64,000 bases of DNA, from contig NZ_FNCB01000004.1 in NCBI RefSeq assembly GCF_900100855.1, forward strand, positions 1 to 64,000, read 5' to 3'. The DNA is from Idiomarina zobellii (GTDB lineage Bacteria; Pseudomonadota; Gammaproteobacteria; Enterobacterales; Alteromonadaceae). The position numbers and the translations under genes were made by a program. Positions 21,153 through 31,947 of the stretch are shown piece by piece (the stretch's first letter is position 1; each line of letters opens with the position of its first letter). The notes beneath the pieces were generated by a model that saw only the letters and a list, made by a program, of their open reading frames with translations, ran no database searches and was not told the DNA's origin.

Positions 21153-22207
21153 TGCTTGCTCCAGAGACGGTTAATTGTCAGGAGCTAACCACTCTCAATG
21201 CCGGTGAGAAGCCGAGTGCCAATTTCAAAGCGACCGCTGAAGACTTTCAGGTTATAGAGCAACTGGACGTCGAAGATGAAAAAGAAGGTGAGCACCAGTG
21301 GCTTTGGATAAAAAAGCGAGGGGCCAACACCGTCTTTTGTGCTGAGAAAATTGCCCGCTTTGCCGGCGTGTCACCAAAACAAGTGAGCTACTCTGGTCTG
21401 AAAGACCGACAAGCGGTCACCTGGCAATGGTTTTCGATACAGCTACCCGGTAAAGACACGTTGGACTGGCAGTTGCTGAACGATGACGAAATGACGATTG
21501 AGGAGGTCATAAGACGCACGAAAAAGCTGCGTAGCGGTTTGCATAGTGGCAATAGGTTTGTCATTCGCTTGCACAGTGTTAGCGACATGGCGCTGTTAAA
21601 AGAGCGCTGGAAGCAGGTCACGCAAAACGGCGCCATTAATTACTTTGGCGAACAGCGCTTTGGACGCAACGGTGACAATGTGGCTGCGGCTGAGCGTTGG
21701 ATTATGGCCAGTCGTCCAAAACGTTTATCAAAAGCCAAGCGCGGACTTTATTTGTCGGCCTTACGGAGTTTCTTATTTAATTTAATAGCTTCAGAGCGTG
21801 CAAAACAGCTGGGCGCAGATTCCTTATTAGAGGGCGATTGCGCAATGTTAGCTGGCTCTAACTCGATGTTTACTGTTGAGCAGTGGGACCATGAGCTTAA
21901 ACAAAGACTTGCCAGTAAGGATATTGAAATAGCGCTGCCGCTGCCGGGGTCTGCCAATAAGTCAATGAGCGCGGGTGAGTCGGCTGACTTTGAGGACAAG
22001 CAGCTCGAGCCTTACCAGAGCTGGGTAGAGGCACTTGCTAAGCTTCGGGTTGATGAGGGGCGACGCGCGTGGAAAGTCATCCCGGGTGAACCAGAGCTAA
22101 AAGAACTTGACGGAAGCACCGTTGAGCTTAGCTTTACCCTACCATCTGGCGCCTATGCGACAACGATTTTGAATGAAATTGCGACGATAAGTGGTGAACA
22201 CAAATGA
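21152..22207 (+). CDS. truD: tRNA pseudouridine(13) synthase TruD
   Basis: TruD makes pseudouridine at position 13 of tRNA-Glu. The 351 residues carry the catalytic Asp85 in YSGLKDRQAV and other TruD motifs: RSGLHSGNRFVIRL, NYFGEQRFGRNGDN, and LRSFLFN. It sits in the usual place between ispF and surE, overlapping both by 1 and 4 bases, and is probably translated by coupling. Confidence 0.95.
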   Translation: MLAPETVNCQELTTLNAGEKPSANFKATAEDFQVIEQLDVEDEKEGEHQWLWIKKRGANTVFCAEKIARFAGVSPKQVSYSGLKDRQAVTWQWFSIQLPGKDTLDWQLLNDDEMTIEEVIRRTKKLRSGLHSGNRFVIRLHSVSDMALLKERWKQVTQNGAINYFGEQRFGRNGDNVAAAERWIMASRPKRLSKAKRGLYLSALRSFLFNLIASERAKQLGADSLLEGDCAMLAGSNSMFTVEQWDHELKQRLASKDIEIALPLPGSANKSMSAGESADFEDKQLEPYQSWVEALAKLRVDEGRRAWKVIPGEPELKELDGSTVELSFTLPSGAYATTILNEIATISGEHK

Positions 22208-22956
22208 TGAAAATTCTATTGAGTAATGATGATGGTGTACATGCTCCGGGAATTCGCGCGCTTTATTTAGCGCTCAAAGAGGTTGCAGAAGTACGGGTAA
22301 TAGCACCTGACAGAAACTGTTCCGGTGCTAGTAACTCGTTAACGCTGCATAACCCGCTGCGCATTCGCAAACTCGACAATGGCTTTTACTCGGTCAATGG
22401 TACGCCAACAGATTGTGTTCACTTAGGCACTAACTCGCCAATAGCGGAAGATGTCGATATTGTCGTTTCTGGCATTAATGACAGCCCAAATATGGGCGAC
22501 GATGTTCTTTATTCCGGCACCGTCGCTGCCGCTATGGAAGGGCGCTTTATGGGACTGCCATCCATTGCTGTGTCGATGGGGGGACGAGGGCACGACTACT
22601 ATGAAACTGCGGCAAAAGTTGTTGCTGATATTGTCGCTGATATGGAAAAAGCGCCGCTGCGTTTAGATACCGTGCTGAACATTAATGTACCCTATACCAC
22701 TTACGACAAGTTGAAAGGTACAAAAGTGACCAAGTTAGGTCGTCGTCACCGCGCCGATACCATGGTTCATGACCGTGACCCGTTCGGTAATGAGATTTTC
22801 TGGTACGGGCCTATTGGGCACCACACCAGCGACGAACCGCAAACGGATTTTGCTGCCATTAACGAGGGGTATGTTTCCATTACGCCTTTGAGTCTGGATA
22901 TGACAGCTCAACGCCATACTGACACGCTAACGGAGTGGTTAGATCAGAAAAAATGA
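22204..22956 (+). CDS. surE: 5'/3'-nucleotidase SurE
   Basis: SurE is a metal-dependent nucleoside monophosphatase linked to stationary-phase survival. The 250 residues begin [17 protein letters not shown], with the metal-binding Asp9-Asp10 pair. It also has the conserved [45 protein letters not shown] (split at about residues 88-107) and [10 protein letters not shown] blocks. It overlaps truD by 4 bases and pcm by 4 bases, and shares the stress-survival context with pcm, nlpD and rpoS. Confidence 0.96.
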   Translation: MMKILLSNDDGVHAPGIRALYLALKEVAEVRVIAPDRNCSGASNSLTLHNPLRIRKLDNGFYSVNGTPTDCVHLGTNSPIAEDVDIVVSGINDSPNMGDDVLYSGTVAAAMEGRFMGLPSIAVSMGGRGHDYYETAAKVVADIVADMEKAPLRLDTVLNINVPYTTYDKLKGTKVTKLGRRHRADTMVHDRDPFGNEIFWYGPIGHHTSDEPQTDFAAINEGYVSITPLSLDMTAQRHTDTLTEWLDQKK

Positions 22957-23600
22957 TGAATACAATGAGTGGCCAGGCAAGAGCCAAAAAACTGATACAG
23001 CAGTTGACTGATTTAGGTATAACCAATCAGGAGGTGTTACGGGTTATTGCTGAAACACCGCGCCATGTGTTTATGCCTGAGTCATTAGCACACAAAGCAT
23101 ACGAAAACACGGCGTTGCCTATTGGAAATGGTCAGACTATCTCGCAACCGCTAATGGTCGCGACAATGACCCAGTTACTCATGCAGCATAACTGCCACAA
23201 TGTACTGGAAATAGGTACGGGCTCTGGATATCAAACGGCGATACTGGCGCAGTTGGTGGATAAGGTGTTTAGTGTGGAGCGCATTGCTCAATTGCAGTAT
23301 CAGGCAAAGCGCCGTTTACGCCAGTTAGACCTACATAATGTGTCAATGCGTCATGGTGACGGTTGGAAAGGCTGGAGCAGTAAAGCGCCTTTTGACGGTA
23401 TTATTGTCACAGCAGCCGCCAGCGAAGTACCTTCTGACTTAGTGGCACAATTAGCCGACGGTGGGGTCATGATTATCCCTGTTGGCGATAAGGATGAAGC
23501 ACAAAGCCTGACGGTTATTCGTCGTTTCGGCGATAGCGTTGAACAACAGCAAATTGGTGATGTTCGGTTTGTACCTTTGGTGAAAGGAGAGCTCAGTTGA
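22953..23600 (+). CDS. pcm: Protein-L-isoaspartate O-methyltransferase
   Basis: Pcm methylates isoaspartyl residues to start repair of aged proteins. The 215 residues show the family motifs [18 protein letters not shown], the SAM-binding [15 protein letters not shown], and [11 protein letters not shown]. The ATG at 22953 overlaps the surE stop as ATGA; an upstream GTG inside surE is unnecessary. Its last bases overlap the TTG start of the next gene. Confidence 0.96.
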   Translation: MMNTMSGQARAKKLIQQLTDLGITNQEVLRVIAETPRHVFMPESLAHKAYENTALPIGNGQTISQPLMVATMTQLLMQHNCHNVLEIGTGSGYQTAILAQLVDKVFSVERIAQLQYQAKRRLRQLDLHNVSMRHGDGWKGWSSKAPFDGIIVTAAASEVPSDLVAQLADGGVMIIPVGDKDEAQSLTVIRRFGDSVEQQQIGDVRFVPLVKGELS

Positions 23601-24181
23601 AGTTGTTTTCTGCGCTTTATGACAAAGTATTAAGTTGGTCCGAACACCCTCGGGCTAAAACAATTTTGGCCTTACTCAGTTTTTCCGAGTCGGTGATTTT
23701 CCCCATTCCTCCGGATGTGATGCTGGCGCCAATGGCAATGACGCAACCGGACAAAGCCTGGCGCTTGGCATTTTTAACCACGGTGAGCTCAGCTGCTGGT
23801 GGGGTGCTGGGTTACTTCCTTGGGTTCTGGGCGTTTGAAACTGTTGTTTTACCCGCTGTAGAGACTATGGGGTATGAAAGCAAGCTGGACACTGTCAAAA
23901 GCTGGTTTGCAACCTGGGGCTTTTGGATAGTTTTTATTGCCGGCTTTTCGCCTATTCCCTATAAATTATTTACGGTGACAGCGGGCGTTATGCAAATTGC
24001 GTTTTTCCCATTTTTATTAGCCTCGGTTATTAGTCGCGGTTTGCGCTTTTATCTGGTGGCATGGTTGCTCAAAACGGGTGGCCCTAAAATGGCTGTGAAA
24101 CTTCGTGAATATGTTGATCGAATAGGCTGGTCACTGGTAATACTATTGATAGTAGCCTACATAGTGGTGCAATTGGTTTAG
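23597..24181 (+). CDS. yqaA: DedA/VTT-type membrane protein (YqaA family)
   Basis: The 194-residue membrane protein starts at TTG, which overlaps the pcm stop and has AAGGAGA upstream. The VTT-type re-entrant motif is seen as [20 protein letters not shown] at about residues 29-48 and [18 protein letters not shown] at about 114-131, around glycine-rich spans. DedA-like proteins act in membrane lipid carrier recycling or envelope homeostasis; this subgroup is not characterised. It lies between pcm and nlpD, where many gammaproteobacteria have it. Confidence 0.88.
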   Translation: MKLFSALYDKVLSWSEHPRAKTILALLSFSESVIFPIPPDVMLAPMAMTQPDKAWRLAFLTTVSSAAGGVLGYFLGFWAFETVVLPAVETMGYESKLDTVKSWFATWGFWIVFIAGFSPIPYKLFTVTAGVMQIAFFPFLLASVISRGLRFYLVAWLLKTGGPKMAVKLREYVDRIGWSLVILLIVAYIVVQLV

Positions 24182-24183
24182 GG

Positions 24184-25086
24184 ATGCGATTGAAAAACGG
24201 GATGTTACAGAGTCTTATAGTGCTTGCCTTGCTGCCAATTGTGCTGCAAGGCTGCAGCAGTCGCTCTCAACCAGCTCCCGTTGACACCTTATATACAGGC
24301 AAAACCTATCGCGACTTTCAGCCCAACTCTTTGAATGCGAAAAAGTACGAAGTACAAAAAGGTGAAACACTTTACTCAATTGCTTTTCGCGCCAATATGG
24401 ATGTCGATGACATAGCCCGCCTGAATAACTTAAGCCGGCCTTACACGATTTACCCGGGGCAGACACTGGACTTAGCGGGCAGTGCAAAAAGTACCGGCAC
24501 CAGTGAACCGACTCAAAGACCTCAAAGTAATAAAGAAAGAGCAAATAACGCACAAAATAATATAAAAACGCCCGTTGCCAAGACTCAGAAGAAAGAGTAT
24601 GGTCAAAAAGTAGACACGAAAAAAACAGTGAAAAAACAAGCCGATACTCGCAAAAAGAACCGTCAAAAGCCGGTGCGGGTAAGGTCTGAAGCGGCAATGC
24701 CAAGTAACGCTGAGTTAGCCTGGCAATGGCCGTCGACAGGTAAGGTTATTGAACATTTTTCACTGAAAGATCGAGGTAATAAAGGTCTCGATTTCGCCGG
24801 TGACAGGGGCGATCCTGTAAAAGCTGCGGCGGCCGGTAAAGTAGTTTATGTCGGAAGTGCGCTTAGAGGTTTTGGTAATTTAATCATTTTGAAACATAAC
24901 GATGATTACATTACAGCTTATGCCCACAATGAGGACATTCTGGTGAAAGAAAAGGAATGGGTGGACATGGGTGAAACGATAGCTCGCATGGGCGACTCAG
25001 GTGCTAAACAAGTGAAGTTGCACTTTGAGGTTCGTTTCAGAGGCAAGTCGGTGAATCCTGAGCATTATTTACCGAGCTCTCGCTAG
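24184..25086 (+). CDS. nlpD: Murein hydrolase activator lipoprotein NlpD
   Basis: The 300-residue outer-membrane lipoprotein has the lipobox VLQGC near residue 24. A LysM domain (about 53-95, YEVQKGETLYSIAF...YPGQTLDL) binds peptidoglycan. A lysine-rich linker (about 100-170) leads to a C-terminal M23-type domain. The HxxxD zinc motif is replaced (NKGLDFAGD), so it is an activator of an amidase such as AmiC and not a peptidase, as in E. coli NlpD. In this group the rpoS promoter often lies within nlpD, so the gene may also carry that promoter. Confidence 0.95.
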   Translation: MRLKNGMLQSLIVLALLPIVLQGCSSRSQPAPVDTLYTGKTYRDFQPNSLNAKKYEVQKGETLYSIAFRANMDVDDIARLNNLSRPYTIYPGQTLDLAGSAKSTGTSEPTQRPQSNKERANNAQNNIKTPVAKTQKKEYGQKVDTKKTVKKQADTRKKNRQKPVRVRSEAAMPSNAELAWQWPSTGKVIEHFSLKDRGNKGLDFAGDRGDPVKAAAAGKVVYVGSALRGFGNLIILKHNDDYITAYAHNEDILVKEKEWVDMGETIARMGDSGAKQVKLHFEVRFRGKSVNPEHYLPSSR

Positions 25087-25164
25087 TGACGTGGAAATAA
25101 TAATAACAAGATATGGAGGTCGACGTGTGCAGTAACACGGTTTTCAGATTAACAGGAGCTTGTT

Positions 25165-26154
25165 ATGAGCCAGATAAAGGAAGAAGCAGTCGACACTATC
25201 GAAATCAGCGAGGAAGAAGCGCTACTTGAAAACGCAGACGAGGCGCAGCAGTCCGCAACGAGCTCTGACGAGGCGTTAGAAGAGGCGCTGTCATCGTCCT
25301 CAAGTCAGTACCAAAAGAAAATGGATGCCACTCAGCTTTATTTAGGTGAGATAGGCTTCTCCCCATTATTGACCGCCCAAGAAGAGGTCTTTTATTCACG
25401 TCGTGCGTTAAAAGGTGATAAAGCCGCCCGCCGACGCATGATTGAAAGCAACCTTCGCTTGGTGGTTAAAATTGCCCGCCGGTACTCAAACAGAGGTTTA
25501 GCGCTATTAGATCTGGTTGAAGAAGGTAACCTGGGTCTTATCCGCGCCGTTGAAAAGTTTGATCCAGAGCGCGGCTTCCGTTTTTCAACCTACGCGACTT
25601 GGTGGATACGCCAGACAATAGAACGGGCAATTATGAATCAAACGCGAACTATTCGTTTGCCAATTCATGTGGTTAAAGAGCTCAATATTTACTTACGCGC
25701 AGCGCGCGAGCTGGCGCACAAGCTCGACCATGAGCCGACAGCTGAAGATATTGCAAAAAGTCTGAATAAGCCTGTGGGTGACATTACTAAGATGCTGCGT
25801 TTGAACGAGCGTATTGCATCTGTCGACACTCCGGTTGGCGGTGAAAACGATAAAGCTCTGCTGGATATTCTCGCTGACGAGGATGACCACGGCCCAGAGG
25901 GTGTACTGCAAGACGAGAACTTGAAAGCTAACATTACCGATTGGTTGGATTCGTTGAACTCTAAGCAGAAAGAAGTTTTGGCGCGTCGTTTTGGTTTATT
26001 AGGATACGAAGCCTCAACGCTTGAAGACGTTGGTCGTGAAATAGGTTTAACTCGGGAACGGGTTCGCCAAATTCAGGTGGAAGCGCTAAGAAAGCTAAGA
26101 GATTCTCTGAAGCAGCAGGGACTGACGTTGGATGCCCTTTTTTCCGGGCAATAA
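25165..26154 (+). CDS. rpoS: RNA polymerase sigma factor RpoS
   Basis: RpoS is the stationary-phase and general stress sigma factor. The 329 residues contain region 1.2 ([16 protein letters not shown]), region 2 with the core-binding and -10 recognition blocks ([50 protein letters not shown]), region 3, and region 4.2 with the helix-turn-helix ([20 protein letters not shown]). The N-terminal 50 residues are acidic and Ser-rich. The start follows AACAGGAGC. A strong terminator follows the gene. Confidence 0.98.
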   Translation: MSQIKEEAVDTIEISEEEALLENADEAQQSATSSDEALEEALSSSSSQYQKKMDATQLYLGEIGFSPLLTAQEEVFYSRRALKGDKAARRRMIESNLRLVVKIARRYSNRGLALLDLVEEGNLGLIRAVEKFDPERGFRFSTYATWWIRQTIERAIMNQTRTIRLPIHVVKELNIYLRAARELAHKLDHEPTAEDIAKSLNKPVGDITKMLRLNERIASVDTPVGGENDKALLDILADEDDHGPEGVLQDENLKANITDWLDSLNSKQKEVLARRFGLLGYEASTLEDVGREIGLTRERVRQIQVEALRKLRDSLKQQGLTLDALFSGQ

Positions 26155-26177
26155 TTTGGCATAACTGTTTTAAAGAG

Positions 26178-26206
26178 AGGGCTCGGATAAAACCGAGCCC
26201 TTTTTG
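26178..26206 (+). terminator. rpoS intrinsic terminator
   Basis: AGGGCTCGG pairs perfectly with CCGAGCCCT around an ATAAAA loop and is followed by TTTTTG. It ends 4 bases before the stop of the convergent mutS gene. Confidence 0.9.
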
Positions 26207-26209
26207 TTT

Positions 26210-28786
26210 CTAGAGTTTGTTTTGCCAACTAAAGAGTAAATCGAGTGCTTGTCTCGGGCTTAAGTTATTTAAGTCGGTTGTTTTCAGCTGATCTAAAATG
26301 GGGTTTGGCTGTGTGGGTTCAAGCGGCAAACTGGGCTGCTTTTCGTTGGTCTCAGCCGGAACTGAATTGTGGCTCCCATGATGCGCCGTCTCCAGCTCTT
26401 TTAGTTTACGTTTAGCTTGTTGAATAACGTGCTCCGGAACCCCCGCTAATTTCGCAACCTGTAAACCAAAACTTTGGTTTGCAGCACCTTCAGTAACCGT
26501 GTGCAGGAAGGCGATGGTATCGCCGTGCTCTTTGGCATTGACGTGCACATTACTGGTTGCCGGGAGTTCATCTGCCAATTCTGTTAACTCAAAGTAGTGT
26601 GTGGCAAACAGAGTTAGGCATTGCAGCTTTTGAGCCAGATAGTCAGCACAGGACCACGCAAGCGACAAGCCATCGTAGGTTGACGTGCCTCGACCAATTT
26701 CATCCATAAGCACCAGACTATTTGGCGTCGCATTGTGCAGAATGTTTGCCGTTTCTGTCATTTCTACCATAAAGGTCGAGCGACCAGAAGCGAGGTCATC
26801 AGATGCACCAATACGCGTAAAAATTCGATCGATGCGGCCAATGCGAGCGGCGCTTGCAGGAACGTAACAACCCATGTGCGCCAGAATAACAATCAGCGCT
26901 GCCTGACGCATAAAGGTAGACTTACCCCCCATGTTGGGTCCGGTAATCATTAACATGCGCTGTGTATCGTTTAAGGCAACGTCGTTGGCTATAAAAGGAG
27001 TCTCGCTGAGCTGCTCAATAACCGGGTGGCGGGCTTGCTCAAGTTCTATCAGGCTCGACTCATCCGTCAGCTCTGGGCGGCAATAGTTCCAGTTGTTCGC
27101 TAGTTGAGCGAAGCAGCTGAGCGTATCTAGCTGAGCTAACGCCGAGGCGGTTCTTTGTAAGTCAGCGACGTGCGGCATAAGCTGCTCAAAGAGTTGATCG
27201 TATAACCACTTTTCTCGAGCCAACGAGCGCGCCTGCGCATTGAGTACTTTGTCTTCGTGCTCTTTCAGCTCAGGAACAATATAGCGTTCTGTGTTTTTTA
27301 ATGTTTGGCGACGCTGGTAGTGATCAGGGACTGAGTCTGCATTTTGTCGGCTAACTTCAATAAAGTAACCATGCACCTTGTTATAGCCAACTTTCAAGGT
27401 CGCAATACCGGTTTGTTGGCGTTCCCGCTGCTCTAGTTGATGCAGGTAGTCAGTGGCACCGGTGGCTAGATCCCGCAGGTCGTCCAGCTCACTGTCGTAG
27501 CCTTCGGCAATAACGCCGCCGTCCCTTATCAGTAAAGGCGGGTTATCGATAATAGCGCGCTCTAAGTGATCAACCACTTCAGGGAAAAGCAAAATAGCCT
27601 CGTTCAATTGGTTGAGACTTTGGTGCTGTAATTGGCTTTTAATATCAGGCAGCTGTTTCAGACTGTCTCTTAAGCGGGCAAAGTCTTTGGGACGGGCTGT
27701 TCTTAAGCCAACTCGCGCAACGATACGCTCAATGTCTGAGAGCGACTTCAGGCTGGTTTGCAAAGGCTCGTAAGCGTTATTTTCTAGTAGAGCTGCAACT
27801 GCATCATAGCGTTTATTTAAGGCTTGCTGATTTCGAATTGGACGTTGTAACCAACGTTGAAACTGGCGGCTGCCCATAGCCGAGGCTGTTTTATCCAATA
27901 CTGCCGATAAATGCGTGTTAGCGTCGCCCAGGCTTTGTTGTAACTCGAGGTTACGGCGAGTAGCAGCATCCAGAATAAGGGCATCATTAGGGTGCTCGGT
28001 AACAATCGACTGAATATGCGGTAACGCCGAGCGCTGAGTTTCTTTAACATAGTGAAGAATAGCCCCGGCCGCTCCTAATGTAGGTTCGTCGGCTTTAAGC
28101 CCAAAGCCTTCCAAATGCTGGGTAGCAAACTGTCGGGTTAGTAACTCAAAGGCGGTTTTTTGTTCGAACTCCCAGGCTGGACGGCGTTTACAGTTTGCTT
28201 TAGCCAGCGGTAAACCAGTTAACGACAAAGTGTCTGGGTAGAGAAGCTCTGCCGGCTCCAGACGTTGCATTTCTGCGGCCAGTTGCTCGTGGGAATTAGC
28301 TTGAGTTAACCAAAAACGTCCGCTGCTAAGCTCCAGGCTGGAAATTGCATAAAGGTCGTCTTTTAAGGCCGATATAGCGACTAACAGTTTTTGTTGTCGC
28401 TCGGCCAGTAGCGACTCGTCAGTTACTGTTCCCGGCGTGACAATGCGAACGACCTTGCGTTCGACAGGCCCCTTGCTCGTAGCAGGGTCGCCAACTTGTT
28501 CACAAATAGCGACAGATTCACCTAAATTGACGAGTCGAGCTAAATAGTTTTCGACCGCGTGGTAGGGAACACCGGCCATTGGAATGGGCTCGCCGTTACT
28601 TTGTCCGCGAGCGGTCAGAGAAATATCGAGAAGTTCTGCCGAACGTTTGGCATCATCATAAAATAGCTCATAAAAATCCCCCATGCGATAGAATAAAAGC
28701 ATGTCTGCATGTTGCGCTTTTATACGTAAGTATTGCTGCATCATTGGGGTATGTGATTGGATATGTTTTTCAGAAAAATCAGGCAT
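26210..28786 (-). CDS. mutS: DNA mismatch repair protein MutS
   Basis: MutS recognises mispaired bases and starts mismatch repair. The approximately 858-residue protein has the mismatch-binding domain with the Phe-x-Glu motif in [17 protein letters not shown], the connector, lever and clamp domains, and the ATPase with Walker [14 protein letters not shown], the signature region [14 protein letters not shown], Walker [17 protein letters not shown] and [10 protein letters not shown]. The ATG at 28786 gives the normal N-terminus just before HTPMMQQYL. An upstream in-frame ATG at 28831 is possible but overlaps the divergent pncC start. It faces pncC, the usual neighbour. Confidence 0.97.
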   Translation of the reverse strand: MPDFSEKHIQSHTPMMQQYLRIKAQHADMLLFYRMGDFYELFYDDAKRSAELLDISLTARGQSNGEPIPMAGVPYHAVENYLARLVNLGESVAICEQVGDPATSKGPVERKVVRIVTPGTVTDESLLAERQQKLLVAISALKDDLYAISSLELSSGRFWLTQANSHEQLAAEMQRLEPAELLYPDTLSLTGLPLAKANCKRRPAWEFEQKTAFELLTRQFATQHLEGFGLKADEPTLGAAGAILHYVKETQRSALPHIQSIVTEHPNDALILDAATRRNLELQQSLGDANTHLSAVLDKTASAMGSRQFQRWLQRPIRNQQALNKRYDAVAALLENNAYEPLQTSLKSLSDIERIVARVGLRTARPKDFARLRDSLKQLPDIKSQLQHQSLNQLNEAILLFPEVVDHLERAIIDNPPLLIRDGGVIAEGYDSELDDLRDLATGATDYLHQLEQRERQQTGIATLKVGYNKVHGYFIEVSRQNADSVPDHYQRRQTLKNTERYIVPELKEHEDKVLNAQARSLAREKWLYDQLFEQLMPHVADLQRTASALAQLDTLSCFAQLANNWNYCRPELTDESSLIELEQARHPVIEQLSETPFIANDVALNDTQRMLMITGPNMGGKSTFMRQAALIVILAHMGCYVPASAARIGRIDRIFTRIGASDDLASGRSTFMVEMTETANILHNATPNSLVLMDEIGRGTSTYDGLSLAWSCADYLAQKLQCLTLFATHYFELTELADELPATSNVHVNAKEHGDTIAFLHTVTEGAANQSFGLQVAKLAGVPEHVIQQAKRKLKELETAHHGSHNSVPAETNEKQPSLPLEPTQPNPILDQLKTTDLNNLSPRQALDLLFSWQNKL

Positions 28787-28817
28787 AGTTGAGTTATTTT
28801 TATCTGGAGCCAATGTT

Positions 28818-29324
28818 ATGGTAACAACCACAGTTATTACGCCGCAAACCTTAGAACTCGCGGAACAGCTTGGTCAGTGCTTGTTAGAAAAACAGCAAAC
28901 AATTGCCACTGCTGAATCCTGTACCGGAGGAGGAATAGGATACGCTATTACGGAAGTGGCGGGAAGTTCTGCTTGGTTTAATGGCGGATTAATCACCTAT
29001 ACTAACGACCTTAAGCGACAGCTACTGAATGTGAGTCAGAAAACGCTTGAACAAGATGGGGCTGTATCGGCTGAGTGTGTGAAACAAATGGCGCTTGGCG
29101 CCCAGGCTCAATGCAATACGTCGTGGGCTATTGCGGTTAGTGGTGTGGCAGGGCCCGGCGGTGGTACCGCCGAAAAGCCGGTGGGACTGGTTTGGATGGC
29201 TTTAGTTGGACCCGATTGCGAGGAAGTTTGGTCGCAAACTTTCACGGGGAATAGACAGAAGGTGAGAAGCCAAACCATCGACGAAGTCTTGGGGAAAGCA
29301 ATAAATCAGTTTTTATTACAGTAA
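28818..29324 (+). CDS. pncC: Nicotinamide-nucleotide amidase (CinA C-terminal domain)
   Basis: The 168-residue stand-alone CinA-C domain hydrolyses nicotinamide mononucleotide to nicotinate mononucleotide in pyridine nucleotide recycling. Motifs include [19 protein letters not shown] with the catalytic Ser, [15 protein letters not shown], and [18 protein letters not shown]. The start at 28818 has CTGGAG upstream; longer in-frame extension runs antisense into mutS and is rejected. It lies before recA, as is common in gammaproteobacteria, separated by the LexA-regulated promoter. Confidence 0.94.
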   Translation: MVTTTVITPQTLELAEQLGQCLLEKQQTIATAESCTGGGIGYAITEVAGSSAWFNGGLITYTNDLKRQLLNVSQKTLEQDGAVSAECVKQMALGAQAQCNTSWAIAVSGVAGPGGGTAEKPVGLVWMALVGPDCEEVWSQTFTGNRQKVRSQTIDEVLGKAINQFLLQ

Positions 29325-29360
29325 CTTAGCTGTCATTTCATAAAACTTTTTAATGAATAC

Positions 29361-29388
29361 TTGATACTGTAAAAACGTACAGTATACT
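29361..29388 (+). promoter_or_regulatory. recA promoter with overlapping LexA (SOS) box
   Basis: TACTGTAAAAACGTACAGTA at 29365-29384 is a full SOS box (CTGT-N8-ACAG with flanking TA on both sides). It overlaps a promoter made of TTGATA (29361-29366) and TATACT (29383-29388) with a 16-bp spacer. LexA binding would block RNA polymerase until DNA damage. An adjoining perfect palindrome, ACAGTATACTGT, shares the right half of the box. Confidence 0.93.
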
Positions 29389-29422
29389 GTGTATAAAACC
29401 AGTAATTAATGCGGAGCTTAAA

Positions 29423-30505
29423 ATGAGCAATGATCGTCAAAAAGCGTTGGATGCAGCGCTCGGGCAAATCGAACGTCAATTTGGTAAAGGATCTATCATG
29501 CGGTTGGGTGACAACCAGACGTTGGATATTGCCTCTGTTTCAACAGGTTCGTTAGGGCTAGATATTGCTCTTGGCATTGGTGGTTTACCCTTTGGACGAG
29601 TGATAGAAATTTATGGACCGGAGTCCAGTGGTAAAACGACAATGACTTTAGAAGTTATTGCTGAAGCCCAAAAAATGGGGAAAACCTGTGCCTTTGTTGA
29701 CGCTGAGCACGCTCTCGATCCTATCTACGCTGAAGCTCTAGGCGTTAACGTAGATGACTTACTTGTGTCTCAGCCTGATACGGGAGAGCAAGCACTGGAA
29801 ATTTGCGATATGTTGGTGCGTTCCGGTGCTGTTGACGTTGTAATTGTTGACTCTGTAGCTGCCTTAACACCTAAGGCCGAGATAGAAGGCGAAATGGGCG
29901 ATAGCCATGTTGGCTTGCAGGCGCGTTTAATGTCACAAGCGCTTCGTAAATTAACGTCAAATATTAAAAAATCGAACACCATGTGTATTTTCATCAACCA
30001 GATTCGTATGAAAATTGGTGTGATGTTCGGTAACCCTGAAACCACAACGGGTGGTAACGCACTGAAGTTCTATTCCTCTGTTCGTTTGGATATTCGCCGT
30101 ACGGGTGCCTTGAAAGAAGGCGATGAAGTTGTCGGTAACGAAACTCGTGTGAAAGTGGTTAAGAACAAGGTTGCGCCTCCGTTTAAAGAAGCAAACTTCC
30201 AAATTTTGTATGGTAAGGGCATTTCTAAAGAAGGCGAGCTTATTGACCTGGGTGTTAAGCACAAGATGGTTGATAAAGCGGGCGCTTGGTATAGCTATAA
30301 AGGCGATAAAATTGGCCAGGGCAAAGCAAACTCAATGAAATTCTTGCAAGAAAACCCCAAAATAGCGGACGAATTGGAAAGCAGAATACGTGAACTCTTG
30401 CTGTCAAAGCCTGAAAAGAGAACCAAAGAAGATCGTGAAGCGGAGAGAGCAGCTGCAAAAGAAGCTGAAAACTCTACAGAGTCAAGCGATGACAACGTGT
30501 TGTAA
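29423..30505 (+). CDS. recA: Recombinase RecA
   Basis: RecA forms filaments on single-stranded DNA, drives strand exchange and triggers LexA self-cleavage. The 360 residues contain Walker [10 protein letters not shown] (65-73), the DNA-binding loops near [15 protein letters not shown] and GNPETTTGG, the VDSVAALTP strand, and an acidic C-terminal tail. The ATG at 29423 follows GCGGAGC. It is under the LexA box directly upstream and ends at a strong terminator. No recX follows; the next gene is convergent. Confidence 0.99.
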   Translation: MSNDRQKALDAALGQIERQFGKGSIMRLGDNQTLDIASVSTGSLGLDIALGIGGLPFGRVIEIYGPESSGKTTMTLEVIAEAQKMGKTCAFVDAEHALDPIYAEALGVNVDDLLVSQPDTGEQALEICDMLVRSGAVDVVIVDSVAALTPKAEIEGEMGDSHVGLQARLMSQALRKLTSNIKKSNTMCIFINQIRMKIGVMFGNPETTTGGNALKFYSSVRLDIRRTGALKEGDEVVGNETRVKVVKNKVAPPFKEANFQILYGKGISKEGELIDLGVKHKMVDKAGAWYSYKGDKIGQGKANSMKFLQENPKIADELESRIRELLLSKPEKRTKEDREAERAAAKEAENSTESSDDNVL

Positions 30506-30530
30506 GTTGCGTCGTTAATAATGAAAGTAC

Positions 30531-30558
30531 AAAGGCCCTGGATTTATCCGGGGCCTTT
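30531..30558. terminator. Bidirectional terminator between recA and dgt
   Basis: AAAGGCCCTGGA pairs with TCCGGGGCCTTT with one G-T pair and a very short loop, followed by TT on the plus strand and preceded by A-rich sequence that reads as T-rich on the minus strand. It ends at the dgt stop codon and can serve both convergent genes. Confidence 0.85.
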
Positions 30559-31868
30559 TAAATTGAGGGATTTATTGCAAAGAGTTGTTGGTAGAGCTTT
30601 GCCGCATAAGCGTCGGTCATGCCGGATAAGTAATCTGAAATAACCCGAGGGGCATTGTTTCCATGCTCTTGTTCGTGCAGGTAGCGTAAGCGAGTATTTT
30701 CCGGAAGCAATCTTTCTGGCTCTACAGAAAGCACATCAAACAGCTCCATAACTATTTGCTGCCCTTTAAACTCTTGCGCCTGCATTTCAGGTTTGCGAAT
30801 AACCCACTTAAAAATGAATTCTTTTAATGCATTAAGCAGGTGCTTCTCGGCATCTCCAAGTGCAACTTGGTACTGTAACAACGGGCATTCAAAGTCGTTG
30901 TCTGTTTTTATCAAGGTTGCAGAAGTAACCAGGCGGTTGACCAAGCTACCAATGGCTCCTTTGCGCTCATAATGATCATCGGAAAACAGTGCATGAGTCA
31001 GCGATTCAGCGTTAAAGTCAGGCAGAGCGCTTTCCAAAGACCGCAACCTGTCGAACATATGCTTCATCCAGTGATCGCGCTGAATAAGCCCAACAACTAT
31101 GGCGTCTTCGAGGTCATGTACGCCATAGGCAATATCGTCAGCCGCTTCCATAATAGAGGCATCAACGCTTTTTAACGCGCTGCGGCCGTGTTTAGTGGTT
31201 TGTGGCTCTGCTGAAAGTGCCTGAAAGGCTTGTTTGTCACTAGTCGATAATGGGGCAAGCACCCAGTCTAATTGGGCGGCGTCATCGTTATATAAGGCTT
31301 TAGGGGGCAACCATTGCCGCGTCGGTAAATGCTTAAAGTTACTGACATCTTCAGGTAACTGTTCGCGGCGAACCTGGCTGGCTAGAACAGGGTATTTCAG
31401 TAACCCGAGTAAAGTGCGACGGGTTAAATTCATGCCATGCTCTGGCGTGTAGGCTTCGAGCTTGGTAACGATACGAAAGGTCTGGCCGTTACCTTCAAAA
31501 CCACCGTTATTGCGCATCATGTAATTGAGCGCAATTTCTCCGCCATGACCAAAGGGCGGATGACCAATGTCATGTGCCAAACATAATGACTCTAGCAGAG
31601 GCTCCGAAAACTCAAGTGACTTTGAAAGCTCAGGGTGCCGGTGACTTAAATGAACAATAAGGCTTGCGCCAATTTGGCTAGCCTCCAATGAGTGGGTTAA
31701 ACGAGTTCTTGGAAAGTCGTGCATACCCACGTACATAACTTGAGTCTTTGCCTGCAGCCGTCTAAATGCGGCGCTATGCAATATTCTGGCTTTATCTCGC
31801 TGGAATGGGGTACGGGTGTCATTGGGTCGATTACTTAATGTGTTAACTTGACGGTCAGTCCAGGGCAT
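30558..31868 (-). CDS. dgt: dGTP triphosphohydrolase-like HD-domain protein
   Basis: The 436-residue HD-superfamily enzyme likely removes triphosphate from dGTP or other dNTPs. The metal-binding residues are seen in TRLTHSLEASQIG (His), LCLAHDIGHPPFGHGGE (His-Asp and following His), and a later Asp in MEAADDIAYGVHDLEDA. The N-terminal RTPFQRDKARILHSAAFRRL is typical of the short Dgt-like subgroup. Some Dgt proteins restrict phage by draining dGTP; this is known for the family but not shown here. It is convergent with recA and divergent from the patatin gene. Confidence 0.9.
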   Translation of the reverse strand: MPWTDRQVNTLSNRPNDTRTPFQRDKARILHSAAFRRLQAKTQVMYVGMHDFPRTRLTHSLEASQIGASLIVHLSHRHPELSKSLEFSEPLLESLCLAHDIGHPPFGHGGEIALNYMMRNNGGFEGNGQTFRIVTKLEAYTPEHGMNLTRRTLLGLLKYPVLASQVRREQLPEDVSNFKHLPTRQWLPPKALYNDDAAQLDWVLAPLSTSDKQAFQALSAEPQTTKHGRSALKSVDASIMEAADDIAYGVHDLEDAIVVGLIQRDHWMKHMFDRLRSLESALPDFNAESLTHALFSDDHYERKGAIGSLVNRLVTSATLIKTDNDFECPLLQYQVALGDAEKHLLNALKEFIFKWVIRKPEMQAQEFKGQQIVMELFDVLSVEPERLLPENTRLRYLHEQEHGNNAPRVISDYLSGMTDAYAAKLYQQLFAINPSI

Positions 31869-31947
31869 AGATAGCTCAGGTAGGTTGTTGAAAACTCAGT
31901 AATCATAGTACGATACTTAAACACATTAAAAAAGTGGGAAAAATCAC

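Noticed and set aside
24184-25086. NlpD as an active M23 endopeptidase
   Set aside because: The zinc-binding HxxxD motif is replaced (KGLDFAGD), so it is the usual inactive activator form.
28701-28817. Longer N-terminus for the CinA-like protein
   Set aside because: The extension is Cys-rich, antisense to the mutS start, and not part of the family. The ATG at 28818 has a ribosome-binding site.
30558-31868. Calling the dGTPase gene an anti-phage defence system
   Set aside because: Some family members act this way, but this one stands alone among housekeeping genes and nothing in the sequence shows a defence role.
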